This document shows positions 6,190-13,273 of a DNA stretch of 14,644 bases, in pieces. The translations under genes were made by a program, and so were the position numbers. The first letter of the stretch is position 1. Each line of letters begins with the position of its first letter. The DNA comes from JAAYGT01 sp050252075 (GTDB taxonomy: Bacteria; Pseudomonadota; Gammaproteobacteria; Burkholderiales; Burkholderiaceae_B). Below the pieces are notes generated by a model. That model worked only from the letters and a program-made list of their open reading frames with translations. It ran no database searches and was not told the DNA's origin. The stretch is from contig JBFWLP010000080.1 in the NCBI GenBank assembly GCA_050252075.1, positions 1 through 14,644 of the forward strand, given 5' to 3'.

Positions 6190-7332
6190 ATGGCCAGCCT
6201 GATCAAAAAAGTAACTTGCCACGTGGTAAGTGCGCCCATCGAACGTCCGTTCACATCGTCGCGCGGATGGCTCTACAAAACCCGTGGATCATGTATTGTC
6301 GAAATTGAAACCACCGACGGTGTGGTCGGGTGGGGCGAGTGCTATGGTCCGGCGCATGTCTCCAAAAGCTTTATCGATACACAGTTCGGCCCTCGCATCG
6401 TCGGTCGCGATGCCTTCGATGTCGAGGTGATCTGGGAAGACCTGTACAACCGCATCAAAGACTATGGGTCCAAAGGCATGGCCATCGCGGCCATCAGCGG
6501 CATTGATATTGCCTTGTGGGACATCATCGGAAAAGTGTGCGGCAAACCGGTACACAAGCTGATCGGGGGAAGTTTCCGCGATCAGGTCACGGCCTACGCC
6601 ACCGGCCTGTATTTCATTGATATGGATCGTTTAATCGAAGAAGCGGTCGAGGAAGCGCAGGGCTATGCCAACGATGGCTTCAAGGCCGTCAAGATGAAGA
6701 TCGGTCTGGGCAATCCCAAGCTGGATATTCAGCGGGTGGAAGCCGTACGCAAGGCGCTGGGCGACGATATTCTTTTAATGGTCGATGCCAATCACTGCTT
6801 CACGGTGCCGGCGGCCATACGCCTGGGTCGCGAGCTGGAGCGCCTGGGGGTGGAGTGGTTCGAGGAACCCATTTCCCCCGAGGATCTCGACGGCTACGTC
6901 GAGGTTTCCCGCGCGCTCGATATGGCCGTGGCGGGCGGGGAAAATGAATACACCCGCTGGGGGTTTCGCGACATCGTTGTGCGCAAGGCCATGGATATCA
7001 TTCAACCCGATGTCTGCGCCGCCGGCGGTTTCAGCGAGTGCAAGAAAATCGCCACGCTGGCCACGACGCATGGGGTGGAATGCGTTCCGCATGCGTGGGG
7101 GTCGGTGATCGGTGTGGCGGCTACGCTGCATTTCATTGCCTCCCTGCCAGACCAGCCGCCCAGTTTCCGGCCAATGCCGGTCTTGTTTGAATTTGAACAG
7201 TGCGAGAACCCGTTCCGGGATCATCTGGCGGTTGATCCCATTGTGCAAACCAACGGGGTGGTCGCCATACCTACGGCGCCAGGCCTGGGGATCGAGATCA
7301 ACCGAGCCGTCCTTAGCCAATACGCCGTGTAG
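6190..7332 (+). CDS. Enolase-superfamily protein, mandelate racemase-type dehydratase/epimerase (KxK type)
   Basis: The 380-residue protein has the N-terminal capping domain (about 1-125) and the (beta/alpha)7-beta barrel. Catalytic residues fit the mandelate racemase subgroup: K168-x-K170, metal ligands Asp199 (VDAN), Glu225 (FEEP) and Glu251 (GGENE), and the Asp274/His301 dyad (QPD, PHAWG). All seven are shifted by exactly +4 from mandelate racemase numbering (164, 166, 195, 221, 247, 270, 297). Family members abstract a proton alpha to a carboxylate, with Mg2+, to racemise, epimerise or dehydrate acids. Having bases on both faces allows racemisation or dehydration of either stereo-isomer. 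The operon context favours acid-sugar dehydration. The exact substrate cannot be read from the sequence. It starts 10 bases after the Bug gene and ends 5 bases before the FAH-family gene. Confidence 0.88.
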   Translation: MASLIKKVTCHVVSAPIERPFTSSRGWLYKTRGSCIVEIETTDGVVGWGECYGPAHVSKSFIDTQFGPRIVGRDAFDVEVIWEDLYNRIKDYGSKGMAIAAISGIDIALWDIIGKVCGKPVHKLIGGSFRDQVTAYATGLYFIDMDRLIEEAVEEAQGYANDGFKAVKMKIGLGNPKLDIQRVEAVRKALGDDILLMVDANHCFTVPAAIRLGRELERLGVEWFEEPISPEDLDGYVEVSRALDMAVAGGENEYTRWGFRDIVVRKAMDIIQPDVCAAGGFSECKKIATLATTHGVECVPHAWGSVIGVAATLHFIASLPDQPPSFRPMPVLFEFEQCENPFRDHLAVDPIVQTNGVVAIPTAPGLGIEINRAVLSQYAV

Positions 7333-7337
7333 CCATC

Positions 7338-8234
7338 ATGCGATTCGTGACCTTTCGCCATCGGGAGCAGGTTCGGCCCGGTGTGATTCTTGGCCCGGTG
7401 GCCGGGCAGGGGCCTTTTCTGATCGACGGCGCCCACCCGGCCCGGCCCGAGGCTTTGCAAGGGCTGGCGCCCGACATGATAGGCTGGATCGAAGCCGGCC
7501 TTGACGATCTTTCACGGGCTTTGTCGGGTGAGACACCGCATCCGGATTGCCTGTTGCCCATTGCCGACGTCGCGCTGCTGGCACCAATTCCACGCCCCGG
7601 AAAAATTGTGGGTGCTGCCTTTAATTATCGCGATGCGCTCATCGCGTCGGGCAAGGCTTTCCCGACCGAGCCGGTGCTGTTTGTGCGGTCGGGGCGTACC
7701 GTGATCGGGCCGGGCCAGCCCGTGCATATCCGGCCCGACTGCCAGATTACCTACGAGGCCGAGCTGGCGGTCGTGATCGGCAAAACGGCCTTGAAAGTAG
7801 ACCGTCGCGATGCGCTGTCGTATGTCAGTGCTTATTGCCTTTTCAACGATGTCAGTTATACGAACTACGTGAAGGAAGACGGCGGCTTCGTGCGCGGCAA
7901 GAACCAGCCCACCAGTGGCCCGCTGGGCCCCTGGCTGGTGCCAGCGCATCTGGTTCCCGATCCCCACCGGCTGCCGATTGCGTTCGACATCAATGGCCAG
8001 ACGGTGCAGTCGTCGTCGACCGAGCAGATGCTGTTCGGCATCGAGGCGCTCATTGAGTATGCCTCGGCGCGCATGCCGCTGGAGCCCGGTGACATCATCG
8101 CTACGGGCACACCGGGCGGCGTGGCCGCGAACCATGTGCCGCCGCTCTGGCTTGCCGGCGGGCAACGCATGACAGTGCGCATTCCCGACATCGGGGTGCT
8201 GACCAACGACGTCAAGGAGGGTCTGAATGTCTGA
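7338..8234 (+). CDS. Fumarylacetoacetate hydrolase (FAH) family protein
   Basis: The 298-residue protein has a ~75-residue N-terminal domain and the FAH C-terminal domain (about 88-295). Metal ligands are visible as Glu140 and Glu142 (YEAEL) and Asp171 (FNDVSYTNY). Also seen are K188 in RGKNQPTSGPLGPWLV and the IATGTPGGV loop (254-262) typical of the family. Members cleave C-C bonds of diketo acids, tautomerise, decarboxylate or dehydrate 2-keto acids. In L-fucose and L-rhamnose non-phosphorylating routes an FAH enzyme cleaves a 2,4-diketo-3-deoxy acid to pyruvate or lactate products, which fits a neighbouring dehydratase and dehydrogenase (inference). No clear ribosome site precedes the ATG, which is 5 bases after the enolase stop, so translational coupling is likely. 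It overlaps the next gene by 8 bases. Confidence 0.87.
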   Translation: MRFVTFRHREQVRPGVILGPVAGQGPFLIDGAHPARPEALQGLAPDMIGWIEAGLDDLSRALSGETPHPDCLLPIADVALLAPIPRPGKIVGAAFNYRDALIASGKAFPTEPVLFVRSGRTVIGPGQPVHIRPDCQITYEAELAVVIGKTALKVDRRDALSYVSAYCLFNDVSYTNYVKEDGGFVRGKNQPTSGPLGPWLVPAHLVPDPHRLPIAFDINGQTVQSSSTEQMLFGIEALIEYASARMPLEPGDIIATGTPGGVAANHVPPLWLAGGQRMTVRIPDIGVLTNDVKEGLNV

Positions 8235-9186
8235 TTCGCTACCAGTGGTTCTGCTGACGAACCCCATTCTTCCTTCGGAGATGGCGCGGTTGTGCGCTCG
8301 TGCGAACGTGGTTACGGCACCCGACGCCCAGCCCGACACCCTGCGTTCGCTGGTGCGCCAGGCCGATTACCTGATCGTTCGGGCCAAGCTGCCCGACGAT
8401 ATCTTCGATCATGCCGAACGTTTGAAGGGCGTTGTCCGTCATGGGGTCGGGCTGGACATGATTCCTATGGACCAGGCCGTTGCCCGAAAAATTCCCGTCG
8501 CCAATATGCCGGGTTCCAATACCGCCTCGGTGGTCGAATACTGCCTGAATGCCATGCTGACCCTGCTTCGGCCCCTGCACCGGCTGACGATCGGGCACGA
8601 CGGCGTGGATTGGGCATCCAAACGTCCGATTGCCGACGGAGTCTCGGAACTGAATGGGCTCACTCTGGGCATTGTGGGCGTGGGCGCCATTGGCGGGGCC
8701 TTGGCCCGGGTTGCCGATGCGCTGGGTATGAAGGTGCTGGGATTGAACCGCAACCCGGCGTCATTGCCCGAATGGGTTCAATTCGCTGACAAGCAGACAC
8801 TTTTTTCTAACGCCGACATGGTGGTGTTGTCTTGCCCGCTAACGCCCGAAACGCGCGGCCTGGTCGATGCGGCCACTCTGGCACGAATGAAGCCGTCGGC
8901 AAGCATCGTGAACGTGTCGCGCGGGCCGGTTATTGACACCCCGGCGCTGCTCGATGCGCTTCGTAACGGTACGCTTCGTGCCGCTGTGCTCGATGTGCAT
9001 GACGTACAGCCCGTTCCCCCCGATCTGTACCGGGCCGGTGCCGGCTCTTTGGTGCTGACACCGCATGTGGCGGGAATTACGGCCTCCAGCATGGCCCGCA
9101 TGAGCAAAGGGTCGGTCGATGAAGTTTTGCGCGCCATTGACGGTCACCGTTTTCTGAATCTGGTCAACCCTGAAATTTATCACTGA
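8227..9186 (+). CDS. D-2-hydroxyacid dehydrogenase family protein, NAD(P)-dependent
   Basis: The 319-residue protein carries the catalytic domain in two parts and a Rossmann domain with GIVGVGAIGGALARVADALG (about 148-167). Catalytic Arg232 (NVSRGP) and His280 (LTPHVAG) are present. The third catalytic residue, normally Glu in the DVxxxEP motif, is Gln261 (DVHDVQP). The spacing Arg+29 and Gln+19 to His is the same as the Arg-Gln-His set of NAD formate dehydrogenase. The family reduces 2-keto acids to D-2-hydroxy acids or the reverse. After Asn174-Arg175 at the end of the second strand, the cofactor site looks NADP-tolerant, but this is weak. AAGGAGG at 8214-8220 lies inside the FAH gene, whose stop overlaps this start. 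In the pathway it may oxidise or reduce a 2-hydroxy/2-keto intermediate, such as glyoxylate or pyruvate (inference). Confidence 0.88.
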   Translation: MSDSLPVVLLTNPILPSEMARLCARANVVTAPDAQPDTLRSLVRQADYLIVRAKLPDDIFDHAERLKGVVRHGVGLDMIPMDQAVARKIPVANMPGSNTASVVEYCLNAMLTLLRPLHRLTIGHDGVDWASKRPIADGVSELNGLTLGIVGVGAIGGALARVADALGMKVLGLNRNPASLPEWVQFADKQTLFSNADMVVLSCPLTPETRGLVDAATLARMKPSASIVNVSRGPVIDTPALLDALRNGTLRAAVLDVHDVQPVPPDLYRAGAGSLVLTPHVAGITASSMARMSKGSVDEVLRAIDGHRFLNLVNPEIYH

Positions 9187-9204
9187 CAATCCAGGACACT
9201 AACA

Positions 9205-10347
9205 ATGCGAATTACGAGTGTGAAAGCCTTTCCCATATCGTTTCCCGTGCCGAAAGACAAGTCCGTCACACTGGGAATCGGACGAAGCGTCAAACGGGAT
9301 GCGGTCCTGGTTCGGGTGCAAACCGACGACGGTCTGACCGGGTGGGGCGAAAGCCATCACGGCCGGTGTCCCGGAGCCATTGCCAAACTGATCGACACCA
9401 CGATTCAGGAGCTGGTGGTTGGCATGGATGCCATCGACGTTTCCGGGGTGTGGGCCAAGGTTTACAAAATGCAGATAGGCAGCCATGGCATGGGTGCGGC
9501 GGCGGCGTTGGCGTTGAGCGGCCTGGATCTTGCCCTGTGGGACATTCGAACCCAGACGGCGGGCATGCCGTTGTGCCAGATGCTGGGCGGGCGCGCACGC
9601 CCTGTCAAGGCGTATGCCGGTGGAATTTGCCTGGGTTGGCAAGCGCCGGAATCGCTGGCGCAAGAGGCGCTTTCCTATGTTCAACAAGGCTATAAAGCGC
9701 TGAAATTGCGCGTGGGCGATACCGTTCAAAAGGATATCGAGCGCGTGCGCGCCGTGCGTCTGGCCGTGGGCAATGACATTGATCTTCTGGTCGATGCCAA
9801 CACCAACTATTCGCTCGACGATGTACGTCGCGTCATGCCGGCTTACGACGAGATGGATATTGGATGGCTGGAGGAACCCTTTCCGGCCCACGATGCCGAG
9901 CTTTACATTCGCGCGGCCGGCTTGGGCCGCACACCCCTGGCTGCGGGCGAGAACCACTACACGCGTTACGAATTCGATCCGCTCATCAACTCGAAGTCGG
10001 TTGGCTTCGTGCAGCCCGACCTGTCAAAAACGGGGGGCATCACCGAAGCACTGAAAATCGCCGCCATTGCCAGTGCGCGAAAACTCAGCGTCAACCCCCA
10101 TACCTCGGCAACCGCCATCAACATGGCAACATCCATCAGCTTTCTGTGCGGTATCGACAACCCCGGCTACTTCGAAGCCGACCTCACCGCCTACAACCCC
10201 TTCCGTGACCACCTGACCGACACCATGCCCTACGTACTCGACGCCAACGGCTGCGTCACCGTCGTTCAAGGCACCGGCATCGGCATCCGCGTCGACGAAA
10301 CCTTCATCGCCAAACACCCCCTCATCGACGGCCCCTGCTACGTTTAG
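9205..10347 (+). CDS. Second enolase-superfamily protein, mandelate racemase subgroup (KxR type)
   Basis: This 380-residue protein is the same length as the first operon enolase but clearly diverged. Visible sites are K167-x-R169 (KALKLRVG), metal ligands Asp197 (VDAN), Glu223 (LEEP) and Glu249 (GEN), and the Asp272/His299 dyad (QPD, NPH). The second Lys of the KxK pair is Arg, so the general base on that face is probably lost and the His/Asp dyad would do the chemistry on one stereo-isomer. That points to a dehydratase or epimerase of defined stereochemistry, not a racemase (inference). AGGA lies about 10 bases before the ATG, 18 bases after the dehydrogenase stop. The last 68 codons have C in third position 55 times, against 12 of 40 from base 9481. 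The TAG stop is 3 bases before a repeat. Confidence 0.88.
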   Translation: MRITSVKAFPISFPVPKDKSVTLGIGRSVKRDAVLVRVQTDDGLTGWGESHHGRCPGAIAKLIDTTIQELVVGMDAIDVSGVWAKVYKMQIGSHGMGAAAALALSGLDLALWDIRTQTAGMPLCQMLGGRARPVKAYAGGICLGWQAPESLAQEALSYVQQGYKALKLRVGDTVQKDIERVRAVRLAVGNDIDLLVDANTNYSLDDVRRVMPAYDEMDIGWLEEPFPAHDAELYIRAAGLGRTPLAAGENHYTRYEFDPLINSKSVGFVQPDLSKTGGITEALKIAAIASARKLSVNPHTSATAINMATSISFLCGIDNPGYFEADLTAYNPFRDHLTDTMPYVLDANGCVTVVQGTGIGIRVDETFIAKHPLIDGPCYV

Positions 10348-10350
10348 AGA

Positions 10351-10416
10351 TTGGGGTCAGAGTAAATTTGGGGTCAGAGTAAAAATTTACTCTGACCCCA
10401 AATTTACTCTGACCCC
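10351..10416. repeat. Dispersed palindromic repeat, copy 3, between convergent genes
   Basis: This copy has two TTGGGGTCAGAGTAAA units in one direction and two in the other, giving a near-perfect hairpin over 10352-10416 with arms of about 32 bases and a 2-base loop. It fills the gap between the second enolase gene (stop 10347) and the convergent iclR-type gene (stop at 10424-10426). A bidirectional terminator role is likely. Confidence 0.9.
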
Positions 10417-10423
10417 GACATCC

Positions 10424-11179
10424 CTACAAAGCAAGCGCGTAGTTTTGCAGCAGTTTTCCGATGGTGTCGATGCGTTCTTTAAGACGTTCGGTGGGGCCGC
10501 CCACGATCAGGGCGTAGCATTCGGTACCGAACCGAAACCCCGCTGCGATGGCGGTGGTGTCGGGTTGATATTCACCAATGGCAACGTGGAAGCCTCGTTT
10601 TTGGCCGTCGGTAATAAGTTGTTTTAGATCATCAAGCCGGGTGACGGTTTGCGCCGAGAAGGCTTCCAGTTTCAGCTGCGACAGCACACGATTCTGGTCA
10701 TCTACAGGCTGAAGCGCCAGTAGGGCGCGTCCGGACGCGGCGCTGTGCATGGGCTTGACCTGCCCGGCATACGCAGAAAACCGCAGCGTTCGATCGGGTT
10801 CGACAACGTCGAGATAAAGGACGTGGTTTTCCTCTTGTTTCGCTATTATTGCCGTTTCGCCCGTTTCGTCGCTTATCTTTTGCAGCACGTCGGCCACGAG
10901 CGGCAAAATAGGGTCGTGGCGCGTAATGGCCTCGCCCAGATCACGCCAGCGGCGCGTTGGGTAGTACCCTTGGTGTCTGCCCAACCAGTAAACGTACCCC
11001 TGGCGTCTCAGTGTTTCCATCAGGGCGTGCCCGCTGGACTTCGGCATGTCCAGCTCGGCGCAAAGCCGAGCCAGGGAGGCTGGTTCGGCGGTTCGGGCAA
11101 AAAACTCCAGCACATCAAGAACGCGCAACGCGCTTTTGACGCCCGCCGAATGTGCCGATGTTGTCTCCGATAGTGCCAT
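10424..11179 (-). CDS. IclR-family transcriptional regulator
   Basis: The 251-residue protein has an N-terminal winged helix-turn-helix (about 12-75: SALRVLDVLEFF, SLARLCAELDMPKSSGHALMETL, GYVYW) and an IclR effector-binding domain (about 78-250) with the family motif PMHSAASGRALLA (143-155) and a C-terminal ATAIAAGF-like part (TAIAAGFRFG, 209-218). Such proteins often control aromatic or organic acid catabolism. The ATG at 11179 is preferred to one at 11200 because AGAGAGG precedes it. It lies 36 bases downstream of a Bug gene on the same strand, so the two are probably cotranscribed, and it could control both that gene and the divergent hydrolase-monooxygenase operon (inference). Its stop lies 7 bases from the repeat at 10351. 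Confidence 0.9.
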   Translation of the reverse strand: MALSETTSAHSAGVKSALRVLDVLEFFARTAEPASLARLCAELDMPKSSGHALMETLRRQGYVYWLGRHQGYYPTRRWRDLGEAITRHDPILPLVADVLQKISDETGETAIIAKQEENHVLYLDVVEPDRTLRFSAYAGQVKPMHSAASGRALLALQPVDDQNRVLSQLKLEAFSAQTVTRLDDLKQLITDGQKRGFHVAIGEYQPDTTAIAAGFRFGTECYALIVGGPTERLKERIDTIGKLLQNYALAL

Positions 11180-11215
11180 GCATGCCTCTCTAACAATCAT
11201 TCTAGTGGCGCAAGT

Positions 11216-12202
11216 TTACTGGCTCTTGATGCCCGCTGACTCGATCACCTTTTTATACACGTCAAATTCCTGACGCATGAACGATTCAAATTGTGCGGGT
11301 GTATTGCCAATGACTTCGAAACCCTGCTGTTCCAGCGCGGCGCGAAATTGCGGTTGTTGGAAAGCTTGGGCAATAGCCGTTTGAATTTTCGTCACAATGG
11401 GTGCCGGTGTGCCGTGCGCCGAAACCAAACCATACCAGGAGCCTATAGCCAGTGGTGTATGGCCGCTTTCCGCCAGGGTTGGTATGTTGGGCAACTGGCT
11501 GGAGCGGTTCGCCGCCAGCAAGGCCAAAGCATTCACTTTGCCTGCCTGAACCAACGGTATCACCTCAGGCAGGTTTCCCAGCGTAAATGCGACATGCCCG
11601 GAAACAACGTCGGCAAGAGCAGGAGCCTGGCCCCTGTAGGGAACGTGGGTGGCATCCATGGAAATAGCGCCTTTGAGCATTTCGCCACCAAGATGCGACA
11701 TGGTGCCGTTACCCCCGGAGGAGTAATTCACGCCATCGGGTTTCTCCCTGGCGTACGTGGCCAGGTCGCGAATCGACTTGACGGGCAGCGAAGCACTGGC
11801 TGTGACGACATAAGGAACGGTTGCAAGCAGACTGACCGGAGTGAAACTTGTGAACGTGTCGTACGGTATGTCGTTTCGCAATAAGGGGTTGGCAACGAAG
11901 CTGTTGGCAACGACGCCCAGTGTGTAGCCGTCGGGCACGGATTTGGCTACTGCGCTCAATCCGATCATGCCGCTTGCTCCCGCGCGATTGTCTACCACCA
12001 CCGGGTGTGCCCAGCGTTCGCTCAACTGTTGTGCCAGTTGGCGAGCCAGGCTGTCCATACTTCCCCCGACCGGGAAGGGCACGATGATACGTACGGGCTT
12101 GTCGGGGTAGTTTTGGGCTGGATCAGACTGCGCTTTCGCAGGGTTTAGTGCAGTTAGTCCCGCGCACAGCAGACTGAGTGTTACGACCAGCGTTCGTTTC
12201 AT
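11216..12202 (-). CDS. Bug/TctC-family substrate-binding protein (cassette C)
   Basis: The 328-residue protein has a signal peptide (1-24: MKRT, a Leu-rich core, PAKA|QS) and a mature part beginning YPDKPVRIIVPFPVGGSMD, with the family loop PFPVGGSMD and Asp50. DNRAGASGMIG (71-81), VPDGYTLG (89-96), THVPYRGQAPALADV and LPNIPTLAESGH are further hallmarks. The ATG at 12202 is chosen because AAAGGAGC lies just upstream and a signal peptide follows at once; the frame stays open upstream through the tandem repeat but that part is not protein-like. It is followed by the iclR-type gene. Tandem repeats at 12228-12294 lie in its leader or promoter region. The ligand is unknown, perhaps the aromatic or N-heterocyclic acid handled by the divergent operon. 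Confidence 0.92.
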   Translation of the reverse strand: MKRTLVVTLSLLCAGLTALNPAKAQSDPAQNYPDKPVRIIVPFPVGGSMDSLARQLAQQLSERWAHPVVVDNRAGASGMIGLSAVAKSVPDGYTLGVVANSFVANPLLRNDIPYDTFTSFTPVSLLATVPYVVTASASLPVKSIRDLATYAREKPDGVNYSSGGNGTMSHLGGEMLKGAISMDATHVPYRGQAPALADVVSGHVAFTLGNLPEVIPLVQAGKVNALALLAANRSSQLPNIPTLAESGHTPLAIGSWYGLVSAHGTPAPIVTKIQTAIAQAFQQPQFRAALEQQGFEVIGNTPAQFESFMRQEFDVYKKVIESAGIKSQ

Positions 12203-12227
12203 TTCATTGCTCCTTTGAAAAAAGTGG

Positions 12228-12294
12228 TTTGCTTTGACTCTAAATTTTGCTCTGACCCCAATTCTGCTCTGACCCCAATCTTGCTCTGACCCCA
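12228..12294. repeat. Decayed tandem form of the dispersed repeat, copy 4, one orientation only
   Basis: Three exact TGCTCTGACCCCA units start at 12248, 12265 and 12282 with a period of 17 bases. A degenerate fourth copy, TTTGCTTTGACTCTAAA, starts at 12228. Flanking AATCTCG matches the GAGATT border of the other copies on the complementary strand. Compared with those, TAAA is replaced by GCA, and all units point the same way, so no hairpin forms. It lies between the divergent Bug gene and hydrolase operon, within 100 bases of the Bug start. Confidence 0.85.
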
Positions 12295-12337
12295 ATCTCG
12301 CGATCTGGCAATTGGGCTGGGCTTTGGTGGGGGTTTC

Positions 12338-12365
12338 TTGACGTTTGGTTTTGGGGTGTTTTAAA
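12338..12365 (+). promoter_or_regulatory. Candidate promoter for the hydrolase-monooxygenase operon
   Basis: TTGACG (12338-12343) and TTTAAA (12360-12365) are 16 bases apart, a modest sigma-70 match. Downstream, TTCTTGT and ACAAGAA (about 12373-12402) form a 7-base inverted repeat with a 16-base gap, possibly a regulator site. Weak evidence. Confidence 0.3.
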
Positions 12366-12461
12366 CTGTTCCTTCTTGTGAATGAATGTTCGCATACAAG
12401 AATTTGATTGTCGAGTGGTTTTCGCAAGCCGGCAGGTCGGTGTGCGGTTGTTTCAGGGGAT

Positions 12462-12469
12462 GGAGGTGA
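12462..12469 (+). promoter_or_regulatory. Ribosome binding site that decides the start of the cysteine hydrolase
   Basis: GGAGGTGA matches the 16S rRNA 3' end over eight bases and sits just before a GTG at 12472. The in-frame ATGs at 12382, 12460 and 12520 have no comparable site, so the GTG start is preferred. Confidence 0.6.
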
Positions 12470-12471
12470 CG

Positions 12472-13227
12472 GTGTCAGGTAGCAAGCAATCGTCCAATGG
12501 CGATTCAGGTTCGGGCGTTATGTCGGAAGACGAGGCGTTGCCCTGGTTGGGTGTCGTTTCTGAGCAGGATTTGGCGGTGTATCGCGAGGCCGGGTTCGGT
12601 GCCCGCTTCAAAGGCGAGATTCGTCCGGCTTTGCTGGTGATTGATGTTCAGTACCGGTCGGTCGGGCATGATCGTTTACCCATCATGGAGTCGATCAAGC
12701 GCGAATACGCCACCAGCTGCGGGCTGTACGGGTGGCGTGCCATTCCCCATATTGCGCGGCTCATCGCCGCGTTTCGCGAGCGTAATCTTCCCATCGTGTT
12801 TCCCCATGTGGCCGTCAAGAAGCAGCACAACGGGCAGCGCTTTGCCGACAAGGTGCCGGCGATCATGTCGATTCCCCCGCAGGGCTACGAAATGGTCAGG
12901 GAATGCGCCCCGGGGCCGAACGATATTTTGCTTCCCAAGCATCATGCGAGTGCATTTTTTGGTACGCCTCTGATCACCCATCTGATCAACCTCGATGTCA
13001 ACTGTGTCGTGATCACGGGAACGACGACCAGCGGGTGTGTGCGTGCCTCGACAGTGGATGCCTCGTCGTTTGGGTATCACGTCATTGTTCCGCACGACGC
13101 GGTGTTCGATCGTTCGCAGACCTCGCATGCCGTGAATTTGTTCGATATGCACAGCAAGTACGCCGATGTCATGTCAACGGCAGAAGTCATCGACGCATTG
13201 CCCGCCGTTCACGCGGTGCAGAAATAA
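12472..13227 (+). CDS. Isochorismatase-like cysteine hydrolase (probable amidohydrolase)
   Basis: The 251-residue protein starts with a polar Ser/Gly-rich stretch (1-18) of no visible function. After YREAGFGARFKG the isochorismatase fold begins at RPALLVIDVQ. The catalytic triad is visible: Asp58 (VIDVQ), Lys156 (LPKHHASAF) and Cys189 (TTTSGCVRAS), with the conserved TGTTTSGC loop. The fold, with Y/A-GFG-x-R before the core and TSGCVRAS-x-VDA, resembles N-carbamoylsarcosine amidohydrolase and maleamate amidohydrolase, so hydrolysis of an amide or carbamoyl acid is likely; isochorismatase proper is not. It heads an operon with a flavin monooxygenase 46 bases downstream and a Bug gene, suggesting catabolism of an aromatic or N-heterocyclic acid (inference). 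It is divergent from the Bug/IclR cassette. Confidence 0.85.
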   Translation: MSGSKQSSNGDSGSGVMSEDEALPWLGVVSEQDLAVYREAGFGARFKGEIRPALLVIDVQYRSVGHDRLPIMESIKREYATSCGLYGWRAIPHIARLIAAFRERNLPIVFPHVAVKKQHNGQRFADKVPAIMSIPPQGYEMVRECAPGPNDILLPKHHASAFFGTPLITHLINLDVNCVVITGTTTSGCVRASTVDASSFGYHVIVPHDAVFDRSQTSHAVNLFDMHSKYADVMSTAEVIDALPAVHAVQK

Positions 13228-13273
13228 GCCGCCGGAAATTCGTAACGTTAGCGCCACAGGAAGGAAAGACAGA

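Noticed and set aside
7512..8339. Minus-strand open frame of 275 codons opposite the FAH-family gene
   Set aside because: His/Arg-rich low-complexity translation without domain; antisense of a clear enzyme gene.
9199..9957. Minus-strand open frame of 252 codons opposite the second enolase gene
   Set aside because: No family features, and it lies within a gene with all catalytic motifs.
12248..12294. Regularly spaced short direct repeats reminiscent of a CRISPR array
   Set aside because: The period is only 17 bases with 4-base spacers, there are no cas genes, and the unit belongs to the dispersed repeat family.
12203..12427. N-terminal extension of the Bug protein at 11216-12202
   Set aside because: It would translate the tandem repeat, and a signal peptide and ribosome site start exactly at 12202.
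12382..12471. Upstream start (ATG 12382) for the cysteine hydrolase
   Set aside because: It lacks a ribosome site and its translation overlaps the promoter region; the GTG at 12472 follows a strong site.
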